From the NCBI RefSeq assembly GCF_000524195.1, contig NW_020170383.1:2841231-2905230 (forward strand): DNA of 64,000 nucleotides. The letters run 5' to 3'. Made by a program: the position numbers and the translations under genes. Positions 35,000-48,913 of this stretch are shown here, in pieces. The notes beneath the pieces are model-generated. The model ran no database searches. It was not told where the DNA came from and worked only from the letters and a program-made list of their open reading frames with translations. Each line of letters begins with the position of its first letter. The first letter of the stretch is position 1. This stretch comes from Echinococcus granulosus. Taxonomy: Eukaryota > Platyhelminthes > Cestoda > Cyclophyllidea > Taeniidae.

Positions 35000-37900
35000 A
35001 TATTGCTGGTCAGCAGTGCTAAATTTTACACCAATGCAGAGCTAAGTTGTAATGCTGCTAGAATCAGTTTAGTTAACTTACATAACTGAGAAAAACTTTT
35101 ATGTGCTGTAATTTATTTTAAAAGAATGGTAAAAATACACCACGAAATAAGACTATTTTAAGCAACTTAACATGGTCACGAGTGATAAATGGATTGTCCT
35201 TGAATAGCAAAGTGCACTGTCCTCCCTAAAGTTTAAAGATTCCGCATTTTATTATGTGTGAAAGCAAACTGAATTAACTTAATTAGTTTTTGTTGTGAAG
35301 TACGGTTTCCACAATTACTTTTTACAAGAAATGAATTCATAAACATTAGTGCTTGTGTGCGTGAGATTTACCGGTGTAGGATCCCAAACTGCGGTAATCG
35401 GGGACAGACTTCAGAATGTCCGTCTTCATTTGCTGACTGGTATAAGCAAGCAGAAGGTACAAATCGCGCAAACGTAGCCACACACGGCGGTTCTAGTCCC
35501 GCATATTTGGGCTAGTTGATTGGCCCTGACCTTATGGTGACTTAAAGTCTAGCTGCACGTCATATTGACCAATCAGGGAAATTGAAGACAGCGCGACATT
35601 TCTGAGCGTTCGGAGAATCTGAGAGGGAATGTACTCTGGGGATGCGGACGATCGCACTACTTATTGAACTGGAAAATGAGGTTAAGTTTAGGATGCATAA
35701 AATTTCCAAATTTGCTTTACCTGTTGAAAATACGTGAACTCGTTGGCCAAGACAAACATCACTTTGCATATTTTGTCCACTGTTTATATGGAGTCTTGAG
35801 ATTTGGCCAAAACTTCGCAAAATAGAAACTAAAAGTTTTTATCAAGAGGGCCCATGTCATGCAGTTCAATGGACTTTAGTCTTGAAGTTAATTTAAAAAT
35901 TTCCTCCAAGTGAGGTTCAAAATAACCCAAAAATTTGGTATTTACCTAGCTGAGAATGCGCTGAGAATATAAATTTAGAATAGAGTTTGAATAGGCAAAT
36001 TCATGGTAAGATCGATTTCTGTACCATCGTTTGATTGCTACTAGGTCTAAATTTTACATTTATTTAGCAAAATAATGGAAACGAAACGTGGTAAAATTTA
36101 TCACACTACCGATAAAGGCATTCGCATAGGGCGTGCACAATGTTGCTTCTAGTAGCTTCATAGCTGCGAATGCATTTAGACCCAACGACTTCCTGGGCTT
36201 GAGGGTTTGCACACAAATTTGATGCCCGTTGTGGATACTTCGTGCCATTTGCATAACAGACGCCCCGATTTGGGATTGTTCACATTCCTAATTGATGGGC
36301 ATCGAGATCATTTCGACTTCATAAGGAATTCAATTTTATTTATTTTGCATACTTGGAAGTACCAATCTCACCATTCTTCACCGCTTACTTAAACTCATAG
36401 GGTTTCACGAAGTCCATTTTGATGCCACCACCTAAAGACCTTAGCATTTTTATTTTGTCAGAGAGGTCTGACGTACTACTTTCTAAAAATAAGTAAATTC
36501 AGAGGCTGAAACTGCCAAAGCATACAAAAAGGCGCGATCAGGTTTAGATAGATCTTTCCAATCAAAAATTGGTTTATTTTAGTCTATGTATTACCCTTAC
36601 AAGTAAGTTATGTATGCTGTGTATTTTGGAGGACTTGGGCCAATACATTAAACAAGGATTAACTCAGATGAAGGGGAAAGCGGCTAGCAGGAGCAGTAAG
36701 TCAGGGACATTTTTGCACTTGCTAACATTTAAGTTAATGAACGGTTCACTTTAATAATCTTTAAGAGTAAGGTTACCTTTACCGTTGCGGGAAGCAAATA
36801 GTCCAACATAATGAAGAGCTAAAAAGTGGGCAGCACTGCTCACTTTTCACCTTTTACCGTCTGTATAAAGCGATGTGACCCTGCTTTCACATATTTCTAC
36901 CTCTTCAGACTAGCAAACCATTTAAGTGGATTTAACACGCCAATGCAGAGAATGATTATTTAAACTGCAAGGCATTTTAAGTAAAAGGTAGGTTCTTGAA
37001 TATATTTTTAACTGTGTCTAATTTGCACTGAATTCACTTTGACGCTGAATTTACGGGGACCAAATACTCCCTTTGATACCGACTAGTACTTCATTTCAGT
37101 ATGCATTTTCTGTCGCTACATTCTTTATGCAGTCGGAGTGTAGTCTGTTTGGATTATCTAGGGATGAACAAACAGCGGAATGGTATTCATGAAGATCGTT
37201 ATTATTTCAATAAAGTATTGTGCTAGTGTTATGAGCGCCACTATTACAGTAACTATAGTCAAACGTGTATACAAAGCGTGGTGACGGCTATGTAAAGTTG
37301 TGTGTTTCCCAATATTTTGGATTATTTTGCCGTGAAAAAATCATTTATTTTAGGTATTTGTCTGATTTGTGGGATAGTATGTAAAGTTGCTCTACCATAC
37401 TGCTAACTATAACTAAACATTTAAAGATACAGTCCAGATATCCCACTGAAAAGTGCTGCTTTAATGAGCACAATTTACAACATCAGAGCAGTTTCACGTT
37501 GATGGCAAATAGAGGTGATGAAGGGGAAAAAGAAAAATTTTTCGATTTTTTTTGTTTTCTCGATAATCTGCCTGTACGAGTTGTACGAAGGTGTCAAATT
37601 ATCCCACAAAGCAAGGAAAAATGCGGTTGGTTCATAACGAATTATTCTCACTCTCCTACACGGATTGATGAGAAAGTTCACGATCTCTTATTTGAATGAA
37701 GTTTATTGCAAAGCCTGAACTAGCATTCCATGAGTGAGACAATTTTTTGCCGTTCGTTTTAAGCAAAATACTTCGTCTGTAATGTCTTAAAGACGTTTTT
37801 AATAATCTTATTGGAAAACAGGAAATAGGCCATTAAAAACCAAAACACGCTATCGAATTTTGCTCCTTTGAATTGCGTAAAAACCCTTAATGAACTAATT

Positions 37901-39180
37901 GAAGGTAAGACCCGAAAGATTTGTCTGGATAGTATTTTAAGTAGGGGTTGATTAGTTAAGCTGCGTATGGAAGAAGGTAATAAAGATGTCACGGATCATT
38001 TAAAGGCATACCTCTAAGAAAAGGTAAAAATAACTATTACTGAAGGTGTTTCATTTTTAGTTCGAACTGAGATTCTTTTCTTAGGTATCAGGTACTGACC
38101 TACAGTTTGACTTGAAAGAGCACTAAATAACACGCAAATTATCGTGGTAGGCTATGATATGGAATGACCTATAGGAATTTTACCAAAATGATGCACCGCC
38201 TAATTATCCATGTCACTAAATCGAACAGTAGCTCCCCATGCTGCATGCGCCGTTAGTTCCACAGTTTGTTCTTATGTTAGTCGTAAGGATTTAAAATGCA
38301 CCAAACGACTGTTTGTGTTTTTTGTGTTCAATTAAGAGACCACTCTTAGTGTGTTTGCCAAGCGCAATCCAACATACCGTTAAGTGTGTCTCAATTATTC
38401 CCCTTTTAACTCATAACGTAATACTTTTTTTGTTTAACTCCCGTTTAGGTTACGCGGGCACTTGAGGCCCCGGTCACTGTGCTTCCTCTAGGCGGCTGGG
38501 CTATGTTCATAGCTCCTCAACTCTTCTCTAAATCAATAGTACATATTCTACCCTCGTGTTACTTATTCTTTTACCTTCAGGAGAATCCAGAGGCCTTACC
38601 CTGACTCCTATTCCTAAATGCTAACCATTAATGTGACGGAGGAAGGACGTACGCTATGGATGGGAGAATCTGTGACGACTCCCAAAGGAAGTGTTGAAAA
38701 TGACGTCTACCTTCAGCAGGAGTATTATTAACCATCTAAAAAAAGTTCGTTGAGGAGCTGCCCACAGTACCTCTAGGAAAATGTTAATTAAGTGAATGCG
38801 TGACAATCCCTCCACCTCTATACCAGCTGCAGAGAACCCAGATATGGCTGGTCAGCACAGAAGTGAGAACAACGTGGCGGCGGAGAATAGACGCGAAACC
38901 TATTCCCCACGAAACTAGATAAAACCCTGTCCTTTATAACAACGACTCTTCCGGCACATTCTCCCTCTACCAATACAGTTTACAAATAGGTAAAACTCCA
39001 AGTCCAGTCGGATTGCCAAGTGCAATCGGTGACTTGCGGTCATATATCGTCTCAGTTGCACACAAATTCGATGACTGACGTGGTTGGTTCGTAGGTGTTT
39101 TTCTAACAGCACCGGCTATGTTGTGATGTCCGACGCGGAGGTCCACGAAGGGGGGTGCATATAATACTTTAATTGTATAT
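35000..39180. other. Gene-poor stretch left of the assembly gap
   Basis: No open frame above 90 codons and none with a recognisable domain. The block 35370-35540 is GC-richer and includes GGTTCTAGTCCCG at 35489-35501, which looks like a pol III B box, so an old SINE-like copy is possible. The block 38450-39170 is also GC-richer and contains repeat copy A described below. Confidence 0.4.
38452..38625 (+). repeat. Dispersed repeat family, copy A
   Basis: Starts GCGGGCACTTGAGGCCCCGG, continues with 'GGCGGCTGGGCTATG' and 'ATAGCTCCTCAA', and ends near 'TTACCTTCAGGAGAATCC'. Similar order and spacing occur at 39491, 53960 and 62440. Confidence 0.5.
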
Positions 39181-39280
39181 NNNNNNNNNNNNNNNNNNNN
39201 NNNNNNNNNNNNNNNNNNNNNNNNNNNNNNNNNNNNNNNNNNNNNNNNNNNNNNNNNNNNNNNNNNNNNNNNNNNNNNNN
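39181..39280. other. Assembly gap (100 N)
   Basis: Exactly 100 N, the conventional length for a scaffold gap of unknown size. Order and orientation across it depend on the assembly. Confidence 0.99.
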
Positions 39281-40599
39281 CTAATTCTTTGCTTTGGTTG
39301 CGCTGACACTTAAGACTTTGATATTGTACTTCCGCTATGCGGTATGACCTTCAACATTTTTTGTGAAATAATTTAAGATGATTCGGCGAAGCCATATTAA
39401 CGATAGCTGCTAAAAATTCAGTCGAGTCTGTTTCAATCATTTGTGAGAATTTGTGTAACGCACCGATATTTCCTTAACTATGTATTTGACTACGCGGAGA
39501 CTTGAGTCTCCGCAGATTGGAATTCCGGCCGAAGCCAAGGCATTTGGGCTAGCCCAGTAGCTCCTTAGTCTTTCTAGAAGACTACAATCTACAATCTAAG
39601 CTTCCTGTCAACGATAAGAACGAGTCCGTAAATTTTTATTAGTAATCATGGTAGAGGTATTGCAAAAACAAATTTATTGCACCGAACATGTTGTTTCGCA
39701 TTGCTTATTGAAAATGTCAACTCCATTTATGATTTGCAGAACAGACCTAATCACAGAAGGTATAGCTATACACAGGTTTACCTGAGGCCATGATTATTGG
39801 AGGTTTCCAAGATGTCAATATAAACACTTTAAACTTAACAAATATAGCTCAAGCAGTGTATTAAGTGAATTCAGTTGATCAGTCATGCTTGCTCCCATTT
39901 GGGCTTCCTCTTAATTATAAGAATTTAGCTTATCTTGGTGCTTATCTGCCTTGTTGAAAGAAAAATTACAAATTGTAATGCTTTGATAGTTTGCTTAACT
40001 CTTCATTCGATTATGGAAGTACATGCGTCCCAGCAGATTGCACTTCCGCTAAGTGACATGGCGTTCGGACCATGAGAGCAGCTCTAACTCTTCTGTACGT
40101 CAGTAACATGTTTTCTGCCATAATACTTAGACTTCTCTTAAAGTCAAGATTACCCGAGGAGCTACAAGGTCATGCGAAACTGATAGCAAAGCTAGTATGC
40201 TGATGAGCAAACTTACTGATTTAACTATACCCCACAAATAGCAAAAAAATTGAGTCATTGACGGCATGCTTTCGTAGTTCTAATGCTTAGGTTGCTGATA
40301 AAGTGCTTTAGAAGGCATTGTAGCATTTGGGAAGAACAGTTATTTAGTTGTACCACTCGAAATTACCGATAAAAAAAACCAACTTTGCGTTTTATCAGGA
40401 TTATAAATCTATGTCAGTGTTATGCTGCAAGTGTAGGGAATTAGGCAATATTCATCCTTTGTTATATGCCGTTGAAAACAAACTAAGCAAATGAGTTATC
40501 AAGAGAACTGCCGCGGCAATTAAACCGCTGAAATCTCAAGGTCATTCTCGTTTTGAGACCTGCTTATCACGTTATATCGCCTATCACTTTGGTCGTAAA
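39281..40599. other. Flank between the gap and the LIM gene
   Basis: No gene seen apart from repeat copy B. The last few hundred bases should include the promoter or 5' UTR of the LIM protein gene. Confidence 0.4.
39491..39590 (+). repeat. Dispersed repeat family, copy B, with perfect hairpin
   Basis: Related to copy A: ACGCGGAGACTTGAG, then 'GGGCTAGCCCAGTAGCTCCTT'-like text. Its start is a perfect inverted repeat, 39494-39502 with 39505-39513 (9-bp arms, 2-base loop). Confidence 0.45.
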
Positions 40600-42742
40600 A
40601 TGAATGAAAATTCTGGAACGGCACATTTGTCTTCTCACCCAGACCTTTTGAATATTGATCGAGAATATGCGGACAACCTCAAAATTCTTCTGGACAATAG
40701 CCCGAGTAAAGGTTTAGAGCAGTTAAAGGTGGCATCAATTTGTAACGATGAAAAAAATGATTTAGTCAGTAAAAGTAATGGTATTACACCATCCTCTACA
40801 ATTTTACCAAAAAAAGGTCCCCCTTTGTTGGTGTTGGAGACGACTGCATCAGAAGACGTGACAGTTCCGGAACGCGACTGCGGGCTTAAGTCGATTCCCG
40901 AAGAGGCTGTGTCTTCCTATTACAAAGACGATATAACTAACGGTGTATCTTTTGATCAAGACTCTGTGCGAACCTTTCACACAACCATTTTTCTTGGGAA
41001 TAATGCCAAACCCTCCAATTCTACTGACCTTGGTAAAGCAGTTAAGGTCTCGACACCTGTTGCGCGCTCGAAGTCTTTTGGAAGAAAAAATATGTCGGCA
41101 CGTATTCAGTCGCTCCTAGAACATTTTGAATCATCTGACCGCAATTTTGATTCTTCCTCCTCGTTGCCTGAAATACCTCGAAATATCGAAAAGAGACCGG
41201 CCAAACAACCTTCCCCTGAAGCATCGATGTCTGAAAATAAGGTATTATTTCCAAACCTGGCCCACTCTTGTCTTACCTACCAGTTATCCCATTTTTCAAT
41301 TGAATGGAGTGACCGCTTAGAAACTTATTTGGATTTAACCTTAAATTGTATCTTTTAGTCATCAGCAGAAGCATGTTTTGCTTGCAACAAAGTGATTTAC
41401 CCGCTTGATCGCTATTCGACAGGTTCTCACGTCTACCATAAGAGCTGCCTCAGATGCAGCGTCTGTGACCGAAGCTTATCGTATGTCTTGTTACATATTA
41501 CAATATCTAAGGCATTCTGGACTCTTATTGCTTAAAATTTATTAATACCAATTCGACAACTATCCGACGTCCAATCTTTGTGTACGCGACATAAGACTAA
41601 CACAGCTAAAGTGTTTGGCTGCTTTTTTTGTACTCGCATGCATCTATTTTACTTTTTAAATACACTGGTGCCAGAGTTGTTTGACCTGATATTTAGATTG
41701 GAATCCTATTTTATTTTGTCAAACGTAACAATTAGTTGTATATTCTAGTTAAAGAGAATTAAATGTGTAGCGTCGTTTAGTATACATGTGTAGAATTTAT
41801 GTGCTTTTTCATTTAATTTTATGGTCTGTTTTATTCATTGCAACATACTTGTTTTCGGCTTTATTCAGTTGATGAGTTAATTAAGATCAAGGCAAGTTGT
41901 GAATTTGCGTTTAAAAAAGACGGTAATGACGGAATTTTCAACCACTTATTCTTTCGTATAGACACGGAGAACTTGTTTTACATATTTTCTGGATCCCATA
42001 TTTCTTCATTCTTCACTTATCTAATTCCGCCAATTGTTGAGTAATATCGGATAAGGGTTGCAATTTTATGATGCCAACGTAATGAGGAACTATTTTTAAA
42101 GCCCTTGATAGGCGCTCACATTTTGATTTCCCCACTACGTTATTGAATTAACATCTCTTTCTCGCTTAATGAATTAACTTTTAGGCTTTACTCAGATTTG
42201 ATTGGAAAATTGTGTTCTTCGAATTTAATTCGGTTGATTCGCCTGGCACAAATAGTTGTCTTGAGGCAAAACATTTCGTGTCATTTAAGTTCGATTTTAC
42301 GGGTTCCATGAAACCCAAAAAAGCATCAAAAGTTAAAGGTCTACAAGACGATGATCTGCGACAAAAGCGTTGCTCTATTCTCACAAATACTCAATCAAAT
42401 GTTCACGTAGATGTAAATTCCCCATAGAACTTGGATTAGTAAAATTCCAATTTTCATCCTAGCTGTGTCAAAAAACCGTAATTCCGAAAACTAGTGCTAG
42501 TCGTTTGTAATGTAGCCTTCATTCTCGTCGATAGCAGATTTTATGCTCACTAAATACTGATACTGGGAGAAATTCAGATTTGCAAATCCAATTTTCTGTC
42601 CTATTACCACAAAACTGATAATTTTTGACTGCATATATGGTTGTTTTCTGTTTGTGATCTACATTCAGGGGTGTCACCTGTGAGTCTTCGAAGGACAAAC
42701 TCTTTTGTCGACCTCATTTCCTCGAAAAAGCCCACGGAATTT
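40600..42742 (+). CDS. Single-LIM-domain protein, N-terminal exons (EPLIN/LIMA1-like?)
   Basis: Exons 40600-41241, 41359-41480 and 42669-42742 join in phase. Residues 1-214 are Ser/Lys/Glu-rich and probably disordered (KSFGRKNMSARIQSLLEHFE near the end). Exon 2 gives the first half of a LIM domain (CFACNKVIYPLDRYS...HVYHKSCLRCSVC) and exon 3 the second half (VTCESSKDKLFCRPHFLEK). Cys/His spacing is correct: CxxC, 17 residues to HxxC, CxxC, 17 residues to CxxH. A disordered N-terminus followed by one LIM with 'VYPxxR' and 'FCRPHF' is most like EPLIN, an actin cross-linker, but other single-LIM proteins are possible. Exon 3 ends at a good donor in phase 1, so the gene continues. The start at 40600 is the first ATG of the frame. 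Confidence 0.75.
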
Positions 42743-45616
42743 GTAAGTATGATATTCCTGTTCGCCTTTGATTTATACGACTCCATAAATAACCAGACAT
42801 AGGATTACCAGTTATTGTATCTGGTAAGAGCAATTGATTACCTCTTTTTACCCCATTTTCCCTAAATCTTGCACCAGTTAAAGTTAATGGCGTCATTACA
42901 AAATGAAGTTCATTTTAAAGATTAATCGTTGAGTCAATTAAATGAATAACGATTTCAGTTTTGTCCTGCACATTTGCCTTGTGTAGTTTACTTCTACCTT
43001 CTCAACTAAAATGCTTATCAGCCTAGACTGACGGCTTTACGCAACGCCTGAAGTTTTAGCCCATGAGCTGTCAGTTAATACACGGAGGCCTTAACATACG
43101 GCCGAAATGACCTCTGCCTTATGTCAATAACTTCCCGTATTGTGTCAGCCAGGAGGTAGCAGCCTGATGACTGAGATCGCACTTGTAGCGCCTGACTCAT
43201 CGATCAAGTGTCATGTCTTCATGTTATGCGATTGCTTTGCTTGTCTTGATGATGCTTTTTCACAATTGAATTATGGGCCCAAATTACTCGGTACTGTTCG
43301 CTTTTGTGTAAATGCCCTTGGTTTCAATGCTGAATGATCATGTGCCATCCTTAGCATGCTCAACCAAAGTGTGCACTGAGATCCAGCATACATATGTGTG
43401 TGTGAGATTCACATGATGGTGCATAAATGTGAGATTCTTTACAGATTAAGCAGTTTATTTTGTAAATTTGGTAATTCATAGCCAAAGACTTTCCTCAATT
43501 TTTTAATTGTACATTTATTTGGAGCCATTTTTATCAGCTTACCGTTGTAGTTTACTGAGTATTTTTTTAAATATTTTCATTGTCTGAAATCGTTTAGTGG
43601 AAAGCTGGGGTTATTATTTTTCGAACATGGTTTTTGGGGCAAATTGTTTGAATTTTACTCCCATATCCATCACAAAATGTTTTTATGCAATAAAAAGTAC
43701 AACTAAGATCTGAACACTAATTTTATATCCTTGTTATCCTTCATCTTGAGGACTATCCTTGCACCACTTGACCTTCTTTAAGATTTTTTGAAGCCCATCA
43801 TACTTATTAAACTTTTTATAATTAATTGTTGAATGAAGTGACAAAGACAAGTGACAGTGCCATGGTATCGTCCCTCTCGATGCGATTTCGACCAATTGGG
43901 ATGCACAGTTGAATGTGCTTGACTGTTGAAAACACTGTTCAACGATTGTAAACGTTTTCGTTGCATAAGAGTAGACTCGCTCCGTACCATCAGCTGGCTG
44001 CTTATTTCAAAGTTCAATCACGATACCACATGCACGCACGCATGTGTTCATAACTGTAGCTACCGCGATTTTACCATGGTTGTACATAAATGTGCACTCG
44101 AATACCAGCATTTTTCGGGTAGAAGAGTATATACTGTTCTGTGTTGACCGGATGTGATTCGACACAACAGGTAAAACTAGCCTTGAGTGACCCCACCGGA
44201 GTTTCTAGGCTTTTCCTGCCAGAAGAATGTCGATTCAGGTGATTAATATTACTTAAGGCGTAATAATTCGCGTGATACAAACTGTACTAAAGGAACAGTA
44301 ATTTCCTGATTATCCGCGTGCTTTTTTATTAAACTAGGAATAAAACCTAGCCATTTTCATCTTGTTTGAGTTATCGACACATGGGTTTAGAACATGCTGT
44401 TATCTATTGTCTAATTATATAAAGGTAATTTATCACTACTTTTTCATCAGGTCGTTAGCCAATAAGTATATTTTTTTACTAAAGGGCTTTCATGATACTA
44501 GGAAAGGTCAAGGTTGCGTAATCTTATTAGCTTACTATGGTTTCGAAAATGCATGCACATGCATGGAGGTTTCGTGATTTTAAGCTTCACTTGCGTAAAC
44601 CTCTACCTTACAAATGGAACATTTTTTGAACTTTGGATCGCTCTTTTCACTTTTGTTCCAAGGTGTATTTATTTTGTACCGCAATCTCTTGAACATCAAC
44701 TTCTGGTAACAGTAGAAATGAGCCCACTTTTAAGCCTTTGTCCGAATACCGTCAGAATTTTTACTGAACCTGGTTTGTGAGTTTGAAGGGCAAGGGTTAA
44801 TCATAGGCGTATGTAGTGTTTTAATCCGTCTCTCAAACTAAGGTGTTTAACCACCTTTTCATTTAATTTGAGCATAACTATTAAGGGATTAGTTAAGTTT
44901 CGATGGAAACATTGCTGTTTGGTTTTTCTTTCTAGTCAGACTTATTTCATTAAGGTGGGGTTGAAGTTGCACATCTCCGGTTCATTATTCATATCCCAAG
45001 TTTCTTCCAATTTTCTAGGTGATAATAGTATGTTAATCTTAACGAACACAAAACTTACAATAATACTACTAATAAAACTTAGTGGCTTAGGACCTTATTG
45101 ACCTACATGACAACCCCATTGTCAAGGGAGGAGTTTATAAAAAGTGTACTTTTTTGAAAAAATATATTCGACAGAAACTTGCTTTTACGGAAAGAGATAA
45201 TAGGAAAGTTTATGTTTTATCCCGATAGTCTAGGTTTAAGTAGGATGCCCATCATCACAGTCGTGCACAGTTTGAGAGCTTTGATTTATGAGTGATTTTG
45301 CATGTTTCATGTCTGAGAGTTGCGTAAGCATAGGATTTATACAAAAAGAATATTTTCTTTTTCTCATAGTCATGTCGTCGCATTTCGTGGCACCACATGG
45401 GATCCTTAATGGTTGCTATATCGACGGCGTGTTTACTCTTTCTCATTCTAGATATGTATGTGTGTGTAGTCATAAGCGTATGCATGAAATTATTGAGTAG
45501 TAACTGGCAATTAAGTAAGCAAGGGAGAAGTTGTTTTTGTCAAATCGGTCTTGACAGGTGTTTGACAAACTTTTCGATTGTCCTGTGGTATACCTAATCA
45601 TGCTTCTCTTTTGTAG
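42743..45616. other. Presumed intron of the LIM gene or intergenic DNA
   Basis: Blocks 43020-43340 and 43840-44230 are GC-richer and repeat-like ('CACGGAGGCC', 'GCACGCACGCATG'). No open frame with a domain. An 80-codon frame at 42185-42427, before LIM exon 3, reads coding-like (VDSPGTNSCLEAKHF) but cannot be joined in phase to the LIM exons. Confidence 0.35.
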
Positions 45617-48600
45617 TTCGAAGATTGTCAACTCCCGTCACGTTTTCGTGTGAGTCCCAAAATGTGGAGCCTTATTCAATTGCTGTCGAATGTAAGTCTC
45701 TTTGACCTAAAAAAAGTACTGGAAGGAAGGTAAAGGCGGTGGTTGTCACTTTTTCATTAGGGAGTACTAAAATTTTTCACATGATCGCCTAATGGATTGA
45801 GGAGTTGTAGGTGCCCATCACTTGCGTATAACATCCATCATGTCAAATCGTGCTCTCCCTTTTACTTTTAACACAGATTAAAATAGTGCTATAAATTGAA
45901 ATTTATATTTAAAAGTAGATGATAAATCTACCTGCTCATACTTCTACTTTTGGTATTTTTAGAAGATATTTAGCCGCCCCCGTGCGCCTTGAAGTTGTGG
46001 ATGTTCAAACTTCTTGCTTTTGCTCACGTATTTGTTTTTACTTTCATCTGTACTTTTTATACATTTTCATCTATATTATAATATCCTTCTACTTCTGACT
46101 TATTCAAAGCCCGTCTTCTGCATTGTAATGTACTCTTTTGAGGGAAGGATTCAAGAAGCGTCCGGCGTTATGATGAGGAACATTTCGAAAGGTTGTTAGA
46201 GTCGGTATGCGTCTTGTCTAGAACTGCCAAAGGAAAGAAATAAATGCCTTAGCTCATTGTAGACTTCTCATGATTTGTGTGGTCTAAAACTTGTCAGCGT
46301 TGGGTCTTTTTTTAGCTACCTACTTTTTCCGCTAACAAATGAACAAGTGTAAGGCAATCCATGAGAATCGGTGGGATGAGGGTAGCACATTGGATTTGCC
46401 AAGGGTTCTTGTTAGTCTATTGCGAAGGACCTTACAAAGTGGCTTTCAATTGTTCCAGAGAGCAGTGCTGATTTTCGCATGGATTTAATGACCGTAATTT
46501 GTGAATGCAATTGCACCTAATTCCCTTGACTGAGTAGTGTTGGGAGATTAATTTCTGGATTAGAGATGATTCGTTCGAAGTCGGTTTTGCGTGGTTTAGC
46601 ACTGAAGAAATATGCATCTAAGGCATTTTTAAGTCTTATACGTAACTCAACACTATTTGTAATAAGCCTATTCCAAAAGTATTTTCTTGTAAACTGTCTA
46701 CTATTAATTAAATTTTAAGTGTATGCTAGTGAAAGTCACAGGCATCCACGTAATCGTATGTGCTTTACATTGCAAAAGAAATGTATATTAATGTCTCATC
46801 TACATGCAGAGTGTTAATTCTGATTACGCTTTTTAAGATAAGGTTCATAAAGTTCGGCATTGGAAATCAGTTAACTGCAGGAAATATTCTGACTGTCTTT
46901 CGCTTAAGCTCCATTTTGCCCTACTGAAAGCATTGCAGTAGCAATAATAAAGTTTTGTTGGAATTCATGTTATCGCATTCGGTTACATGCGATATACGTG
47001 CCAAATGCGGGTTTAAAACGACTTCTTCTAAATAAGCATAGGTACTGTTGAATCGACTAATTTTATTTGTTTTATTCAATATATAGGGACAGTTCTTGGC
47101 GTAAAGCCATTGTTTGGACGTTCATCTGATTTATTTGATGTTTTGATAGCTTGGCTGCACTATTTCATTACGGAACTTTACTGCACCGGGTGTTTCAGTT
47201 ATAAACTACGCCTAAAATCAAAATTAGGAATCAAAATGTTCCTCTTGCAAATACATGAAATTCCCACAACTACATCACATACTTAAGGAAATCACCATAA
47301 AATAATACGACAATAATTGAATAGTTAAATCCAGTTTATGCTTAACGGATCCATCGCTTCCTTACAGTTTATTTTGTTGATGTGTTTTTCAAGGGTTTGT
47401 GCCGCTTTGGATGCGTGGAAAAGCCTTATTAATCCCCACACTTCAACAGGGATGGTAGTGATAGTCAGCAGAATATGATTTAAGCAAATGAGAATGTCAA
47501 ATATTAGTGAAAAATTACTTAGCAAGTACTTTTTATTTTTGGTCGAATAAGCATTTGGAATCATTTTATTGAACAGTAAAGGGAACTAGGCTTAAACATT
47601 ATTACTACTCCTAATAATGAGAAATCATTAGGAAATCATTCCCTTTTTGCTACCAAAGCTGTTTAGCCAGCAAATTTTTAACTTTATTGAAGGAAAATTT
47701 GTCTTGGAAAAGCCTGGCACTGCTGTAGATGGATTTTAATGGAATACTGGATTGTAATTCTCATAGGTGGCGTTAAATGCTGTCACACATTCATGATCAT
47801 CAGCAAATGGTTTCCTTTTGGAGATCCTGAAAGAAAATTTCAATAACAAGGCTTTACGTTACCAATACTGGCAACCGATGCCTACCTGTCTCCTTCATTT
47901 AAACACATTTCTACACATTTGTTTTACATCAGACTCCGTGTGTGTGTGGCTAATCCTTGTCAGTAAAAAGTGAAATGACGCCATTCTGCCAAGTCCTTTA
48001 CTTTCGATCTACTCTGGCTCATGCCAAAGCACTAGTCTTGAGTAAATTTACTCATTATATTCGGTACCTTCCTAATTGTCTTAAATTTAATTACCCCGAA
48101 TTTAATTACCAACGCAATTAATAGTGGGGGTTTTGGGCTCTCGTTTGCGCATATGCGAGGAATCAGTTAAAAGAATGGGGGGATCATTGGCTGCATGATC
48201 TCACCGTTTAGCTAATTGACTACTCAGTGCAGTTGGCACACGGTGACACCCAATTAATCTACTGACTTGCCCTTAGTGTGCGTGTGTGTGCGACTAGATT
48301 ACACCGAAAAGCAAGCAAATTAATATCGGTTGCTGCATCATTACTAACTTGCTTTACTCACCAAACACTTAATCAGTAATACCTATAATGTATCCACAAG
48401 AAGGATTTAATCCAAACGTCTTCAAGTATTTTGCGAAATATTACTCATCCATGCAATTGCGTGGAGTTTTCAAAAGTACACTCTTCAAAAGGATTAATTA
48501 TTTTTGCTTTATATTCAGCATTCATTTTAAGTAAATTAAGCCATTGCTGGTCAAGCAGAATTTGCCATTTACAAAGTACGTTCCGCCTTCCACAGAAATT

Positions 48601-48913
48601 GCACAATATTTCACCTCTGGAATATAGAATGAAAACGGTGAATTGTGCCCTGCTTTCCCGCCACAAAGCATTACTAAACGCATATCACAACTATTACTCA
48701 AGGTATTACGAGAATACGGTAATAGTGCTTACGCATCACTTTTTTGGAAACACCAAAACGCGTTTTCCTACTTGTATGGAGAGGTGGAAGTAATCTAAGG
48801 AATCGATTTCGGCGGTGCTCTTTGTGCTCCAAAGTGTTTCACCTAGGGAGAGAGATCACTCGCGATATTTGCATTCCCATCGATATGATTCCGGACAACA
48901 AGACCAGGAATGA
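45617..48913 (+). CDS. Possible downstream exons of the LIM protein gene (tentative)
   Basis: Four short segments have GT-AG edges and phases that chain with LIM exon 3: 45617-45691, 45974-46027, 46143-46204 (RKDSRSVRRYDEEHFERLLES, the most protein-like) and 48800-48913 (ending DSGQQDQE and TGA). An AATAAA follows at about 48964-48969. Segment 4 also has an open alternative frame (CSLCSKVFHLGREITRD). No homology supports this chain; phase agreement by itself could be luck for segments this short. Confidence 0.25.

Noticed and set aside
42669..42742. Alternative reading frame of LIM exon 3 (VSLRRTNSFVDLISSKK)
   Set aside because: It reads like protein, but only the other frame gives the correct LIM Cys/His spacing and phase.
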